A model generated the notes under the pieces. It worked only from the letters and a program-made list of their open reading frames with translations. It searched no databases and was not told where the DNA came from. A DNA stretch of 35,822 bases from Fusobacterium varium (GTDB taxonomy: Bacteria > Fusobacteriota > Fusobacteriia > Fusobacteriales > Fusobacteriaceae). Positions 7,361-15,750 of this stretch are shown here, in pieces. The position numbers and the translations under genes were made by a program. How positions within the stretch are numbered: the first letter of the stretch is position 1; every line of letters starts with the position of its first letter. The DNA is taken from positions 1-35,822 of the forward strand of contig JADYUE010000023.1 in the NCBI GenBank assembly GCA_021531615.1. Reading direction: 5' to 3'.

Positions 7361-8212
7361 ATGAAGAGGAAAATAAAAGAGAAGATTAAATATGGATTGT
7401 TTTTAATTCCTCTTCTATTAATAGTTATATTCTTTTTAGTTGTTCCAATAGTTTCAGTTGTAGAGGGAAGTTTTAGAGCTGATGGAGATAGTGTATATTC
7501 ACTTTATAACTATAAATATATTTTTCAAAGTAAATTTTATAGACAGGGATTTTATAATAGTATAAAAGTTTCAGCTCTCTCAACAATATTTGGAATGATA
7601 GTATCATTTCAATTAGCTTACTCAATAAGTAGACTTAGTGAGAAGATAAGGGGAAATGTGCTTTTGTACTCAAATATGATGTCAAATTTCTCGGGACTTC
7701 CTCTTGCCTTTGCTTTTATAATAATTTTAGGAGCAAATGGGGCGATGACAATTATCTTACAAAAATTAGGAATAGAGGGCTTTGATATCTATACTCAATA
7801 TGGATTGATACTTGTATATACATATTTCCAAATTCCTTTAGGTACACTGCTTCTATATCCTGCCTTTGATTCTCTTGATGAGAGATGGAAGGAAGCTTGT
7901 AGCCTTTTAGGTGGAGGAAAGTTTGATTATTGGAGGAGAATAGGGTTTCCAATTTTAAAATCTTCAATTATTGGAACAGGGATAATTCTTTTTACAAATG
8001 CTATTGGAGCTTATGCAACTGCCTATGGAATAATGGTATCAAACTATAATATCATTCCTATAAGAATAGGAGCTTTGATTTCTGGAGATATAATATTAAA
8101 GCCAAATCTAGCCTCAGCTCTTGCAGTTCTTTTGATATTTATGATACTTATTGTGTTTTTTATAAATGAAAAATTTGTTCAAAACAATAGATTTAGAAGG
8201 GAGGAGAGATAG
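7361..8212 (+). CDS. ABC transporter permease (first of pair)
   Basis: This 283-residue integral membrane protein has about six hydrophobic spans, one at residues 12-32, with a long periplasmic loop after it. The cytoplasmic coupling motif near residues 173-190 (WKEACSLLGGGKFDYWRRI) matches the EAA loop that docks on the ATPase. It belongs to the PotB/FbpB/PhnU-like family. An AGGGGG-type site lies before the ATG, 2 bases after the phosphodiesterase stop. It pairs with the next permease to form the channel. Confidence 0.88.
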   Translation: MKRKIKEKIKYGLFLIPLLLIVIFFLVVPIVSVVEGSFRADGDSVYSLYNYKYIFQSKFYRQGFYNSIKVSALSTIFGMIVSFQLAYSISRLSEKIRGNVLLYSNMMSNFSGLPLAFAFIIILGANGAMTIILQKLGIEGFDIYTQYGLILVYTYFQIPLGTLLLYPAFDSLDERWKEACSLLGGGKFDYWRRIGFPILKSSIIGTGIILFTNAIGAYATAYGIMVSNYNIIPIRIGALISGDIILKPNLASALAVLLIFMILIVFFINEKFVQNNRFRREER

Positions 8213-9013
8213 ATGGAAGATAATAGAAAACACTATATTATTACAACTATAATACTATTTTTTCTCTCTATTCCTGTTATAGGAACGATTCTTTACTCTT
8301 TAAGTAGCAGTTGGGGGGCAACAATTTTACCAGATGGATTTACATTAAAATGGTTTGTAGCACTTTTTACTGATTTAAGATTTCTAGTCTCTCTTCAAAG
8401 AAGTTTTGCAATAGGAATTGTATCTCTTTTAGTGAGTATGTTTGTGATAATTCCATCAATAGTAATATCAGCTTACTACTTTCCTAAAGTTTTAAAAGTG
8501 ATAGAGTTTATCTCACTTCTACCTTTTATGGTTCCTGCTGTTGTTCTTGCAGTTGGGCTTTTGAATGTTTATTCTGGGGTAAATGTAAGAGTGTTTGGAG
8601 TACCTCTCATAATTATTGGAGCATATTTTTCTGTGGCATTTCCTTTTATATATAGAGGTATAAAAAATAGTCTTGATGGGCTTCATTTAAAAAGTCTTGT
8701 GGAAACTGTAAATATTTTAGGTGGAACAAACTTTGAAGCATTTAGATATGTTATTCTTCCAAACTTAAAAAAGGGGATAATGAGTTCAGGGATACTTAGT
8801 TTTGCTATTCTCTTAGGAGAATTTATGTATGCTAACTTGCTTATTGGTGGAAGTTTTGAAACACTTCAAGTTTATCTTTACAATATGAAGGGAAAGAGTG
8901 GACACTTTACAAGTGCAATGGTAACTCTGTTTTTCCTATTTATATTTGCAGTGACATTTATTGCAGTAAATATTGAGAAAATATCAAAATCGAAGGTAAA
9001 AAGGAAGGATTAA
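8213..9013 (+). CDS. ABC transporter permease (second of pair)
   Basis: This 266-residue PotC/PhnV-like permease has about six membrane spans. An EAA-type coupling segment (LVETVNILGGTNFEAFRYVILP) lies near residues 162-183. Its ATG follows directly after the stop of the first permease and is preceded by GGGAGGAG, so translation is likely coupled. It forms the heterodimeric pore with the upstream permease. Confidence 0.88.
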   Translation: MEDNRKHYIITTIILFFLSIPVIGTILYSLSSSWGATILPDGFTLKWFVALFTDLRFLVSLQRSFAIGIVSLLVSMFVIIPSIVISAYYFPKVLKVIEFISLLPFMVPAVVLAVGLLNVYSGVNVRVFGVPLIIIGAYFSVAFPFIYRGIKNSLDGLHLKSLVETVNILGGTNFEAFRYVILPNLKKGIMSSGILSFAILLGEFMYANLLIGGSFETLQVYLYNMKGKSGHFTSAMVTLFFLFIFAVTFIAVNIEKISKSKVKRKD

Positions 9014-9016
9014 TAG

Positions 9017-10021
9017 ATGAGTTTTGTTGAAATAAAGAATTTTGAAAAATCATTTGGAGATACTAAAGTATTGAAAAATTTAAGTCTTAATATTGAAGAG
9101 GGAGAGTTTATAACTCTTCTAGGTCCGTCAGGGTGTGGAAAGAGTACTCTTTTAAGATGTATAGCAGGGCTTAATTCAATAGATAATGGTTCAATATTTA
9201 TTGATAATAAAGATATGACAAATACTTTACCAAAAGATAGACATATAGGAATGGTTTTTCAAAACTATGCTCTTTTTCCAAATATGACAGTTTGGGAAAA
9301 TATAGAGTTTGGGCTTAAAATGAAAAAAGAAAAAGATTATAATGAAAAGATAAAAAGTATTATAGATATGGTTGAACTTAATGGAAAAGAGGATTACTAT
9401 CCTAATGAACTTTCTGGAGGACAACAACAGAGGGTAGCTTTTGCTAGAGCTTTAATAACAAGACCTAAGATACTTCTTCTTGATGAATCTCTTTCAGCTC
9501 TTGATGCTAAAATAAGAAAAAGTTTGAGAGATAAGTTGAGAAAAATTCAAAAGCAATTGGGAATAACAACAATATTTGTAACACATGATCAAGAAGAGGC
9601 ACTAGCTGTTTCAGATAGAGTATTTGTTATGAATAAAGGGGAGATTTCACAGTTTGGAACTCCTGAAGAGATTTATACAAACCCTGCTAATGAATTTATG
9701 GTTGATTTTATTGGAAACTATAATATTTTCAAGGGAGAAGATGCAGAAAAAATATTTGGCATAAAGGATAAAATAGTTGCTGTACGTCCTGAATCAATCT
9801 ATGTGAGAGAAGAGGGAAGAAATTATCAAGAGGAGAATTTCTGCACTACTAAAGCTCATATAAAAGATTTTATGATAACAGGTAATATTATTAGATATAC
9901 AGTTGTGAAAAACAATGTAGAATTTTTAGTTGATCTTTTAAATAGAGGGGAGAATAAGCTATTTGGAAAAGATAGTGAAATTGAACTTATGTTTATGAAG
10001 AAAGAGATAAAAATTTTTTAA
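9017..10021 (+). CDS. ABC transporter ATP-binding protein (PotA/FbpC type)
   Basis: This is the 334-residue ATPase that drives the permease pair. It shows Walker A GPSGCGKST (about 36-44), the Q-loop VFQNYALFP (about 81-89), signature LSGGQQQRV (about 133-141), Walker B ILLLDESLSALDA (about 154-166) and switch His in VTHDQEEA (about 189-196). The C-terminal 90 residues, after FIGNYNIF, form a TOBE-type domain that usually senses or gates substrate. The order binding protein, permease, permease, ATPase is that of iron(III), polyamine and 2-aminoethylphosphonate importers. It is the last gene of the unit and a terminator follows. Confidence 0.92.
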   Translation: MSFVEIKNFEKSFGDTKVLKNLSLNIEEGEFITLLGPSGCGKSTLLRCIAGLNSIDNGSIFIDNKDMTNTLPKDRHIGMVFQNYALFPNMTVWENIEFGLKMKKEKDYNEKIKSIIDMVELNGKEDYYPNELSGGQQQRVAFARALITRPKILLLDESLSALDAKIRKSLRDKLRKIQKQLGITTIFVTHDQEEALAVSDRVFVMNKGEISQFGTPEEIYTNPANEFMVDFIGNYNIFKGEDAEKIFGIKDKIVAVRPESIYVREEGRNYQEENFCTTKAHIKDFMITGNIIRYTVVKNNVEFLVDLLNRGENKLFGKDSEIELMFMKKEIKIF

Positions 10022-10050
10022 TTTAGCTCCTAAATACTTTTCTATATTTT

Positions 10051-10084
10051 AAGAATACTTTCATATGAGAGTATTCTTTTTATA
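10051..10084 (+). terminator. Terminator of the PHP-transporter operon
   Basis: AAGAATACTTTCAT (10051-10064) pairs with ATGAGAGTATTCTT (10065-10078) with one G-U pair, and is followed by a TTTTATAT tail. Confidence 0.85.
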
Positions 10085-10117
10085 TATGGTAAAATTGTAA
10101 ATTGAATTTTTATAAAA

Positions 10118-10173
10118 AATAGGTACTATTACAAAGTAATAATTGAATTACCACTTTAATAATAGTACCTTAT
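10118..10173 (-). terminator. Terminator of the rqcH operon (possibly bidirectional)
   Basis: AGGTACTATTA (10121-10131) pairs with TAATAGTACCT (10160-10170), with further pairing inside. On the minus strand the stem is followed by a T run (complement of 10114-10120). It lies 25 bases past the rqcH stop. Confidence 0.8.
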
Positions 10174-10195
10174 TTAATAAAGAATCTTTTTAAAA

Positions 10196-11818
10196 TTAGA
10201 TCTTCTCAGGTTTTGCAATAAGAATATTCTTTTCATTTACATATGTAACAAACCCTGGCTTTCCACCTTTTGGCTTATTTATATATCTCTTTTGAGTATA
10301 GTCAACACTTATTTTATCCCCAGTACTACTCTTAGAATAGAAAGCAGCTACCTCTGCTCCCTTCATAAGCATCTCATCTGTGACCACACTTGCCTTTATA
10401 ATAACATGTGATCCTGGAATATTTTTTGAGTGTAACCAGATATCATTTTTTTCAGCTACTTTAAAAGTAAGATTATCATTTTCAATATTGTTTCTTCCAT
10501 AGAAAATTCTATAATCTTCAAACTCAAGAACTCCATATCCTATTTCTTTATTGACTTTTTTCTTGTTACCTTTCTTTTGCTGAACTTTTAAATATCCCTG
10601 TGCAACTAACTCATCTTGAATCAATTTCAAGTTGTTAGTATCATCACTACTATCAATAAAAAGTTTAACACTGTTCAGATATTCTAATTCCTCATTAATC
10701 TCTTTATTTCTTCTAGCATTAGCCTCCATTCCTCTTTTTAACTTATTGTATTTTTTATATGTTTTTTCAAGGTTCTCTTGCGGAGAAAGTTGAGGTTCTA
10801 AAGGTATTTCAATCTCTCTATTATTGTAGAAATCATAAGTTTTTAAACTTGTCATACCTCTTTTTATAGAGTATATTGAGGCAGCTAAAATATCTCCTAG
10901 CTCCTTATGCTTTTCAAAATCACTTTTCTCTTCAGCCTCAGCTTTTAAAATAGAAAGGATCTTACTGTTTTTCTTTACCTTTTTATTAATATTATCTAAA
11001 AGTCTTGTTTTTAAAGTATCAAAAGAACTAGATAGATTTTCAGTGTTGATATAGTAGTTTATAATCTCTCTAAAACTATCAAACTCCAATACCTCATCAT
11101 ATTTTTCCTTTGGCACAATATTTAAAACTGTTCCTAAAACAATTCTCTTATTATTTAAAAATATTTTTGGTGATAGAGGGGTATCTAATATATTTTTAAA
11201 ATCATAAAAATCTTTTATATTAGAAACTGTTAATTTTCCAATTCCCTCTACATTTTTAAGAAGAGTTTTTTCCTCTACAAATCTATTAAACTCCTCTTCT
11301 CTTACTTCAATAGGAGATATTTTTTCATCTATTACAGGTTGTTCATACTGTAATCCTGGGAACATAGCTCTCAGTCTATTCTCTTCAAGAGAGAAACGTT
11401 TTAATAGGTCTACTATTTTATTTTCTCCATCAACTAGAATAAAGTTAGAGTATTTTCCCATAATTTCAAAAATTATAGAGTAGTTCTTCACTTCTCCAAG
11501 CTCATTTATTCTAGCAAATTTAAATACCAATATTCTATCAAATCGAAGTTGCTCTACATCTGTCAACATAGCATTTAATAGATGTTTTCTCATATTAGCT
11601 GCAAGTCCTGTGCTATTTTCTAAAACTCCCTCTTTAGAGTTTGAGATATAGCAGATAGGAAAAGTAGGGTTACAAGAGAAAACTAACTCTGTTTTTCCAA
11701 AGAAAACTGACAATGATGTTTCAGTATTTTTTGTTATTTTATTTATTTTTTTCCCTGTAAGCTCTCTTTTTAATTCATCTTTTATCTTATTTAGTGATAT
11801 TCCATCAATGTAAAACAT
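10196..11818 (-). CDS. rqcH: RqcH, ribosome quality control factor (NFACT/Rqc2 family)
   Basis: RqcH binds obstructed 50S subunits and adds alanine tails to stalled chains, marking them for degradation. Older annotation calls it a fibronectin-binding protein (FbpA/Fbp54). The NFACT-N domain is seen in DGISLNKIKDEL and GLAANMRKHL near the N-terminus, coiled-coil helices lie at about 275-400, and the NFACT-R domain is at the C-terminus with DIWLHSKNIPGSHVII (about 455-470) and a basic end. At 540 residues it has the usual length. The start is set at ATG 11816-11818 because AGGAG lies 5 bases before it; an in-frame GTG two codons upstream abuts that site. It is the last gene of the leftward operon. 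Confidence 0.93.
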   Translation of the reverse strand: MFYIDGISLNKIKDELKRELTGKKINKITKNTETSLSVFFGKTELVFSCNPTFPICYISNSKEGVLENSTGLAANMRKHLLNAMLTDVEQLRFDRILVFKFARINELGEVKNYSIIFEIMGKYSNFILVDGENKIVDLLKRFSLEENRLRAMFPGLQYEQPVIDEKISPIEVREEEFNRFVEEKTLLKNVEGIGKLTVSNIKDFYDFKNILDTPLSPKIFLNNKRIVLGTVLNIVPKEKYDEVLEFDSFREIINYYINTENLSSSFDTLKTRLLDNINKKVKKNSKILSILKAEAEEKSDFEKHKELGDILAASIYSIKRGMTSLKTYDFYNNREIEIPLEPQLSPQENLEKTYKKYNKLKRGMEANARRNKEINEELEYLNSVKLFIDSSDDTNNLKLIQDELVAQGYLKVQQKKGNKKKVNKEIGYGVLEFEDYRIFYGRNNIENDNLTFKVAEKNDIWLHSKNIPGSHVIIKASVVTDEMLMKGAEVAAFYSKSSTGDKISVDYTQKRYINKPKGGKPGFVTYVNEKNILIAKPEKI

Positions 11819-11835
11819 ATGCACTCCTATGTTAA

Positions 11836-12510
11836 TTAATCTTTTTTAATTCCAATAAGATTTTTAGCATCAAGAATATCAAGTACTAAAAGTTCTCCAT
11901 CATTTTTCTTTAAAATAAAGTTATCTTTATTATCACTTTCCATAATTTCAATAACTGTAAAGTTTTCAACTCCATGGCTAGCAAAATAGTTTTGAACTAT
12001 TGGAGTTCCTTTAATTTCAACTATTGATACTATACTTCCAACAGGAAAATCAGTAATTACAAGTGGTCTAAAATCATTTGTTTTCTTTTTCAAAGAATCA
12101 AGGATAATTTCAAAGACACTTATAAAATGTTCTAATTCCTCTTTTGGAATATTTTCTGTGATACTTGACATAATCATTTTATGATAGTTGTTGTGGTATG
12201 TTAAAGCACTAGCTCCTTTAGGAGTAAGTGAAACAAAAACCTTTCTTCTATCTGAATTTGATCTAACTCTAGCTATAAATCCTTTTTCTGTAAGTTTAGA
12301 AACAGCAACAGTAGCTGTTCCCATTGTAATTCCAATCTTATCTGACAACTCATTCATAGTTAATGAGTCTTGTCCTATTGCCTCTATCAAATGAAGTTCT
12401 GTATGAGTAAGACATTTTATCCCTCTTTTTAGAGCCATATCTTCACTTTTAAAAAATAGTTTATAGAAGTTCCCCAATAATTCATCTACCTTTTTAATAT
12501 TTGCACTCAT
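11836..12510 (-). CDS. MarR-family regulator fused to a FeoA-like domain
   Basis: This 224-residue two-domain protein has a MarR winged helix at residues 1-140: recognition region MNELSDKIGITMGTATVAV, then the wing S-D-R-R-K-V-F-V-S-L-T-P-K-G. The C-terminal 75 residues begin DFPVGSIVSIVEI and end LDILDAKNLIGI, which follows the small beta-barrel FeoA/SH3 pattern usually attached to DtxR-type metalloregulators, not to MarR. The protein may therefore sense a metal or another ligand through this module. It lies between rpe and rqcH, with a GAGAGGG site. Targets are unknown; no palindromic operator was identified at the operon promoter. Confidence 0.82.
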   Translation of the reverse strand: MSANIKKVDELLGNFYKLFFKSEDMALKRGIKCLTHTELHLIEAIGQDSLTMNELSDKIGITMGTATVAVSKLTEKGFIARVRSNSDRRKVFVSLTPKGASALTYHNNYHKMIMSSITENIPKEELEHFISVFEIILDSLKKKTNDFRPLVITDFPVGSIVSIVEIKGTPIVQNYFASHGVENFTVIEIMESDNKDNFILKKNDGELLVLDILDAKNLIGIKKD

Positions 12511-12513
12511 ATT

Positions 12514-13155
12514 TTACCCTCTCTTTAATAAATTTATTCTTTCCTCATAATCTCCTGAAAATACATAAGAACCAGCAACAAATATATTTGCTCCAGCTTC
12601 GATACATTGCCCAATAGTATCAGCTGTAATTCCTCCATCAACTTGGATATCTACATCTTTACTTAATGCTCTAACATCTTTTATCTTTTCAACTGCACTT
12701 GGTATAAATTTTTGTCCTCCGAATCCTGGGTTTACACTCATAACAAGTACCATATCAATATCATTGATAATATATTTTAATACATTAACTGGAGTGGCAG
12801 GGTTTAAAGATACTCCTGCTTTTATTCCGTGAGCTTTTATCTGTTGAATAACTCTGTGAAGATGTAGTGTAGATTCAGCATGAACAGTTATTAAATCTGC
12901 TCCAGCTTTTACAAAGTCATCAATATATCTCTCTGGTCTATCTATCATTAAGTGTACATCAAAAACAAGTTTAGTTCTATTTCTTATAGCTTTTACAACA
13001 GGGGCTCCAAAAGTGATGTTAGGCACGAAAATTCCATCCATAACATCTATATGCACATAATCTGCACCTGCTCTATCTATTGCCTCAATCTCTTCCCCTA
13101 ATCTGCTAAAATCTGCTGACAGTATTGAAGGAGCTATTTTAATATTTTTATTCAT
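12514..13155 (-). CDS. rpe: Ribulose-phosphate 3-epimerase
   Basis: It interconverts ribulose 5-phosphate and xylulose 5-phosphate in the pentose phosphate pathway. The 213-residue TIM barrel shows all family motifs: [10 protein letters not shown] (about 6-15), [12 protein letters not shown] (about 34-45, metal ligands H and D), HLMIDRPE (about 67-74), [11 protein letters not shown] (about 134-144) and QVDGGI (about 171-176). The start is set at ATG 13153-13155, because GAGGTGG lies upstream at proper distance; a longer frame to 13173 would start inside rsgA before that site. The gene overlaps the rsgA end by a few bases, implying coupling, and rsgA-rpe is a conserved order. Confidence 0.96.
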   Translation of the reverse strand: MNKNIKIAPSILSADFSRLGEEIEAIDRAGADYVHIDVMDGIFVPNITFGAPVVKAIRNRTKLVFDVHLMIDRPERYIDDFVKAGADLITVHAESTLHLHRVIQQIKAHGIKAGVSLNPATPVNVLKYIINDIDMVLVMSVNPGFGGQKFIPSAVEKIKDVRALSKDVDIQVDGGITADTIGQCIEAGANIFVAGSYVFSGDYEERINLLKRG

Positions 13156-14035
13156 ATTTATTCCACCTCTCATTTTTTAGTTTTTCATATATTCTTTTGT
13201 AAAATTCATATCTAGTTTGTGAGATCAATCCCTCTTCTACCCTACTTTTAATTATACAACCTGGCTCATTTAAATGCAAACAGTTATGGAATTTACAGCT
13301 TTCTTCCACAGCAAATTCTGGGAAAAGTCTAATCAACTCTTGAGCATCTTTAATATCTGGAAGTTCAATTGATGAGAAACCTGGGGTATCAATAATATAT
13401 CCTCCATCTTTTAATGGTAAAAGATTTGTATCTTTTGTTGTGTGTTTTCCTCTCTTCAATCTCTTACTTGTCTCTCCAGTTTCAAGTTTTTTAGCATTTT
13501 GTAGAAGATTTATAATACTTGATTTTCCTACTCCACTAGGTCCTCCAAAAGCAGTTATCTTATCTTTGATAAAAGATTTTAGTTCTTCAATTCCAATATT
13601 TTCTCTTTCTGATACAAGAAAATAGGGTATATTTAGTTGCTTTAAAAACTCTAAATTCTTTTTGATATCCTCTATCTCTTCCTCAGACAAAAGATCTATC
13701 TTATTTACAACAATAATTGGAGATATTTTATAATAGAAACCTCTAAGAATTAGAATGTTTAATCTTTCATAGTCTATTGCAGGATCTTTTCCAGCAAATT
13801 GTATTACTAAATAATCTATATTTGCCACTAAAGGTCTTTCAACTAGATTTTTTCTCTTTTCTACTTTTATAATAGCATTGTCCTCAGATATCTCAACTAT
13901 ATCTCCAACAACACAATTTTGCTTGTCATCTTTTCTTTTTAAGATTCCTCTAAGCTTACACTCATACACTTGTTCATCAACTTTTACATAGTAAAAACCT
14001 TGTATTTTATTTATAATAATACCTTTTATTTTCAT
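13148..14035 (-). CDS. rsgA: Ribosome small subunit-dependent GTPase RsgA
   Basis: RsgA is a circularly permuted GTPase that helps late maturation of the 30S subunit. The 295 residues have an N-terminal OB fold (about 1-65), then G4 VNKIDLL (about 119-125) before G1 GPSGVGKSS (about 168-176), a TKDTNLLPL segment, G3 DTPGF (about 212-216) and a C-terminal zinc knuckle C-x4-C-x-H-type motif ([15 protein letters not shown]). This order is diagnostic. The Shine-Dalgarno GGAGGG is unusually close to the ATG. Its place between a PASTA protein and rpe mirrors the prkC-rsgA-rpe order of Firmicutes. Confidence 0.96.
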   Translation of the reverse strand: MKIKGIIINKIQGFYYVKVDEQVYECKLRGILKRKDDKQNCVVGDIVEISEDNAIIKVEKRKNLVERPLVANIDYLVIQFAGKDPAIDYERLNILILRGFYYKISPIIVVNKIDLLSEEEIEDIKKNLEFLKQLNIPYFLVSERENIGIEELKSFIKDKITAFGGPSGVGKSSIINLLQNAKKLETGETSKRLKRGKHTTKDTNLLPLKDGGYIIDTPGFSSIELPDIKDAQELIRLFPEFAVEESCKFHNCLHLNEPGCIIKSRVEEGLISQTRYEFYKRIYEKLKNERWNKYE

Positions 14036-14047
14036 CCCTCCATACTG

Positions 14048-14764
14048 TTATTTTATTCTATTTACAGTAATATCTATCTCTGTTCCTGCTGGAACTTTTC
14101 TTCCTGAAACTATACTTGTTTCAATAACAACACCATCTGGTATTTCTGCTAATGTTACATAATTAATCTTTCCTACAAGCAGTGAATTTTCACTTAAAAG
14201 AATTTCAGCATCATTTACATCAACTCCAATAATATCGGGCATCTTTGTTTCCATCATCTGCTTTGAACTATTTATAAGGAAAGAGATTTTTTGTCCTTTC
14301 TTTAAAAGAGTATCTGTAGCTGGATCAGTGGCAATAACCTCATTATATGGAAGAGCTGCCTTTGTTGAGGCTACTCTATCAACTATTAACCCCTTTTGTT
14401 CAGCTATGGCTTTAGCATCAAGGAAGTTCATTCCCACAAGTTGTGGCACTTCTACTAGAGCCTCTCCTTTACTTACCCAAACCTTTATATTTCTATTTTT
14501 CTTTACAATACTATCTGGTTCAGGCTCTTGCATAAATATTTCACCTACTGGAAGATCTGAAAATTCATCTCCCATATTTCTAATGTTAAGATTGTTATCA
14601 GTTAAAAGTTCTTCAGCCTCTTCAAGAGTAAAGCTCTTTAAATCTGGCACTTTGTAGTAAGTTTCATTAAAATATGATTTTTCAAATATTTTTAATGAAA
14701 AGAACCCTGCCACACCTAGAGCTACAACTGTGATAAAAGAGAAAAAAACTAACTTTTTATTCAT
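14048..14764 (-). CDS. Membrane-anchored protein with three PASTA domains, no kinase
   Basis: This 238-residue protein has a short N-terminal cytoplasmic tail, one membrane span (about 5-25) and three extracytoplasmic PASTA repeats (about 37-100, 102-168 and 170-238), each with the V-P-D/P-x-L/I-x-G start and P-D-S or K-G turn. PASTA domains bind muropeptides or beta-lactams and usually hang from PrkC/Stk1 kinases or penicillin-binding proteins. Here no kinase domain is present, although the downstream rsgA-rpe order is that found after prkC. It may sense or bind peptidoglycan without signalling, or act with another partner. It has a GAGGAGG site and the operon promoter just upstream. Confidence 0.9.
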   Translation of the reverse strand: MNKKLVFFSFITVVALGVAGFFSLKIFEKSYFNETYYKVPDLKSFTLEEAEELLTDNNLNIRNMGDEFSDLPVGEIFMQEPEPDSIVKKNRNIKVWVSKGEALVEVPQLVGMNFLDAKAIAEQKGLIVDRVASTKAALPYNEVIATDPATDTLLKKGQKISFLINSSKQMMETKMPDIIGVDVNDAEILLSENSLLVGKINYVTLAEIPDGVVIETSIVSGRKVPAGTEIDITVNRIK

Positions 14765-14802
14765 TTAGTCCTCCTCAAAAAATTCAATTTATATACTATT
14801 TG

Positions 14803-14831
14803 ATGATAACATATGAGCTAAAAAATATCAA
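14803..14831 (-). promoter_or_regulatory. Promoter of the PASTA-rsgA-rpe-regulator-rqcH operon
   Basis: On the minus strand this is TTGATA (14826-14831), a 17-base spacer and TATCAT (14803-14808), about 39 bases before the PASTA gene start. Confidence 0.7.
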
Positions 14832-14952
14832 TAAACTTTTATTGTAAGATAGTTTGAAAATTTTTTTATTCTATTAATAAATCTATCTAAAATATTATTA
14901 TATTTTTAGTATATCAAAGAAAAAAATCTCATGTCAATGATATAAAAAAATA

Positions 14953-14981
14953 TATACAAGAAAAAAATTTTATAATATAAT
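14953..14981 (+). promoter_or_regulatory. Candidate urease operon promoter
   Basis: TATACA (14953-14958) and TATAAT (14976-14981) are spaced by 17 bases, about 36 bases before ureA. The surrounding 250 bases are very AT-rich and show no clear operator, NikR-like palindrome or riboswitch. Confidence 0.5.
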
Positions 14982-15016
14982 ATTTAATGGTAAAGACTTA
15001 AAAAATGGAGGGAAAT

Positions 15017-15319
15017 ATGAAACTAACTCTTAGAGAAAAAGAAAAACTTCTTATAGTTGTAGCTGCTGAAGTAGCTAGAAGAAGAAAAAATAAAGGTTTA
15101 AAACTTAACTATCCAGAGGCTATTGCATTGATTACAGATGAATTAATGGAAGGAGCTAGAGAGGGAAAAAGTGTTGAAGAATTAATGAGCTTTGGAAGAA
15201 CTATCCTTACTAGAGATGATGTAATGGAAGGTGTGCCAGAGATGATAGAAACTGTACAAGTTGAAGCAACTTTCCCAGATGGAACAAAACTTGTAAGTGT
15301 TAAAGATCCAATTGAATAG
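15017..15319 (+). CDS. ureA: Urease subunit gamma
   Basis: This is the smallest structural subunit of nickel urease, which hydrolyses urea to ammonia and carbamate in the cytoplasm. The 100 residues match the standard length and motifs: [12 protein letters not shown] at the start, [10 protein letters not shown] (about 32-41) and [17 protein letters not shown] (about 59-75). The start is set at the ATG after GGAGGG; an upstream in-frame ATG at 15005 lies before that site. It is the first gene of the cluster, 8 bases before ureB. No ureI urea channel is seen. Confidence 0.97.
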   Translation: MKLTLREKEKLLIVVAAEVARRRKNKGLKLNYPEAIALITDELMEGAREGKSVEELMSFGRTILTRDDVMEGVPEMIETVQVEATFPDGTKLVSVKDPIE

Positions 15320-15327
15320 GAGGCAAA

Positions 15328-15636
15328 ATGAAACCGGGAGAATATATTTTAAGAAAAGATAAAATAGTTTGTAATGCTGGAAAAGAAGCGATTACATTGA
15401 GAGTTATAAATAGAGGAGATAGAGCTATACAAATAGGATCTCACTTTCATTTTTATGAAGTAAATCCAATTCTTGAATTTGATAGAGCAAAAGCTTATGG
15501 AAAGAGATTGGACATAGCTGCTGGAACTGCTGTAAGATTTGAGCCTGGAGATGAAAAAGAGATTAGACTTATTGATATAGCAGGAAATAGAAAAGTTTAT
15601 GGTTTAAATGATAAAGTAAACGGAGCATTAGACTAG
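15328..15636 (+). CDS. ureB: Urease subunit beta
   Basis: This is the second structural subunit, 102 residues. Diagnostic stretches are KPGEYI at the start, [19 protein letters not shown] (about 28-46), [13 protein letters not shown] (about 50-62) and [14 protein letters not shown] (about 68-81). An AGGAGG site precedes it. A second AGGAGG overlaps its stop codon, yet no urease gene starts there, because a TnpB element now follows. Confidence 0.97.
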   Translation: MKPGEYILRKDKIVCNAGKEAITLRVINRGDRAIQIGSHFHFYEVNPILEFDRAKAYGKRLDIAAGTAVRFEPGDEKEIRLIDIAGNRKVYGLNDKVNGALD

Positions 15637-15640
15637 GAGG
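15635..15640 (+). promoter_or_regulatory. Orphaned ribosome-binding site, probably the original ureC site
   Basis: AGGAGG overlaps the ureB stop codon exactly as expected for a tightly coupled next gene, but the sequence after it is the TnpB element. The ureC ATG lies 1.4 kb away with no comparable site of its own. Confidence 0.6.
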
Positions 15641-15669
15641 CTTAGAACTGTTATTGAAAATATGTAAAT

Positions 15670-15710
15670 TTATATAATAATATCTAAATAGTTTATAGAT
15701 AATTATATAA
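15670..15710. repeat. Hairpin at the left end of the TnpB element
   Basis: TTATATAAT plus TATCTA pairs with TAGATA plus ATTATATAA around a 9-base loop (15687-15695), with a 2-base bulge. It may be the left-end transposase-recognition hairpin. Confidence 0.6.
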
Positions 15711-15750
15711 TATTAAATAACATAAAAAATGATTAAGGAGTTAATAGAAG

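Noticed and set aside
13156-13173. Longer N-terminus for rpe starting MRGGIN
   Set aside because: That start precedes the GAGGTGG site and encodes the ribosome site itself; the ATG at 13155 matches family length.
14832-15016. NikR or Fur operator, or a riboswitch, upstream of ureA
   Set aside because: Only AT-rich sequence was found, with no convincing dyad or structured conserved element.
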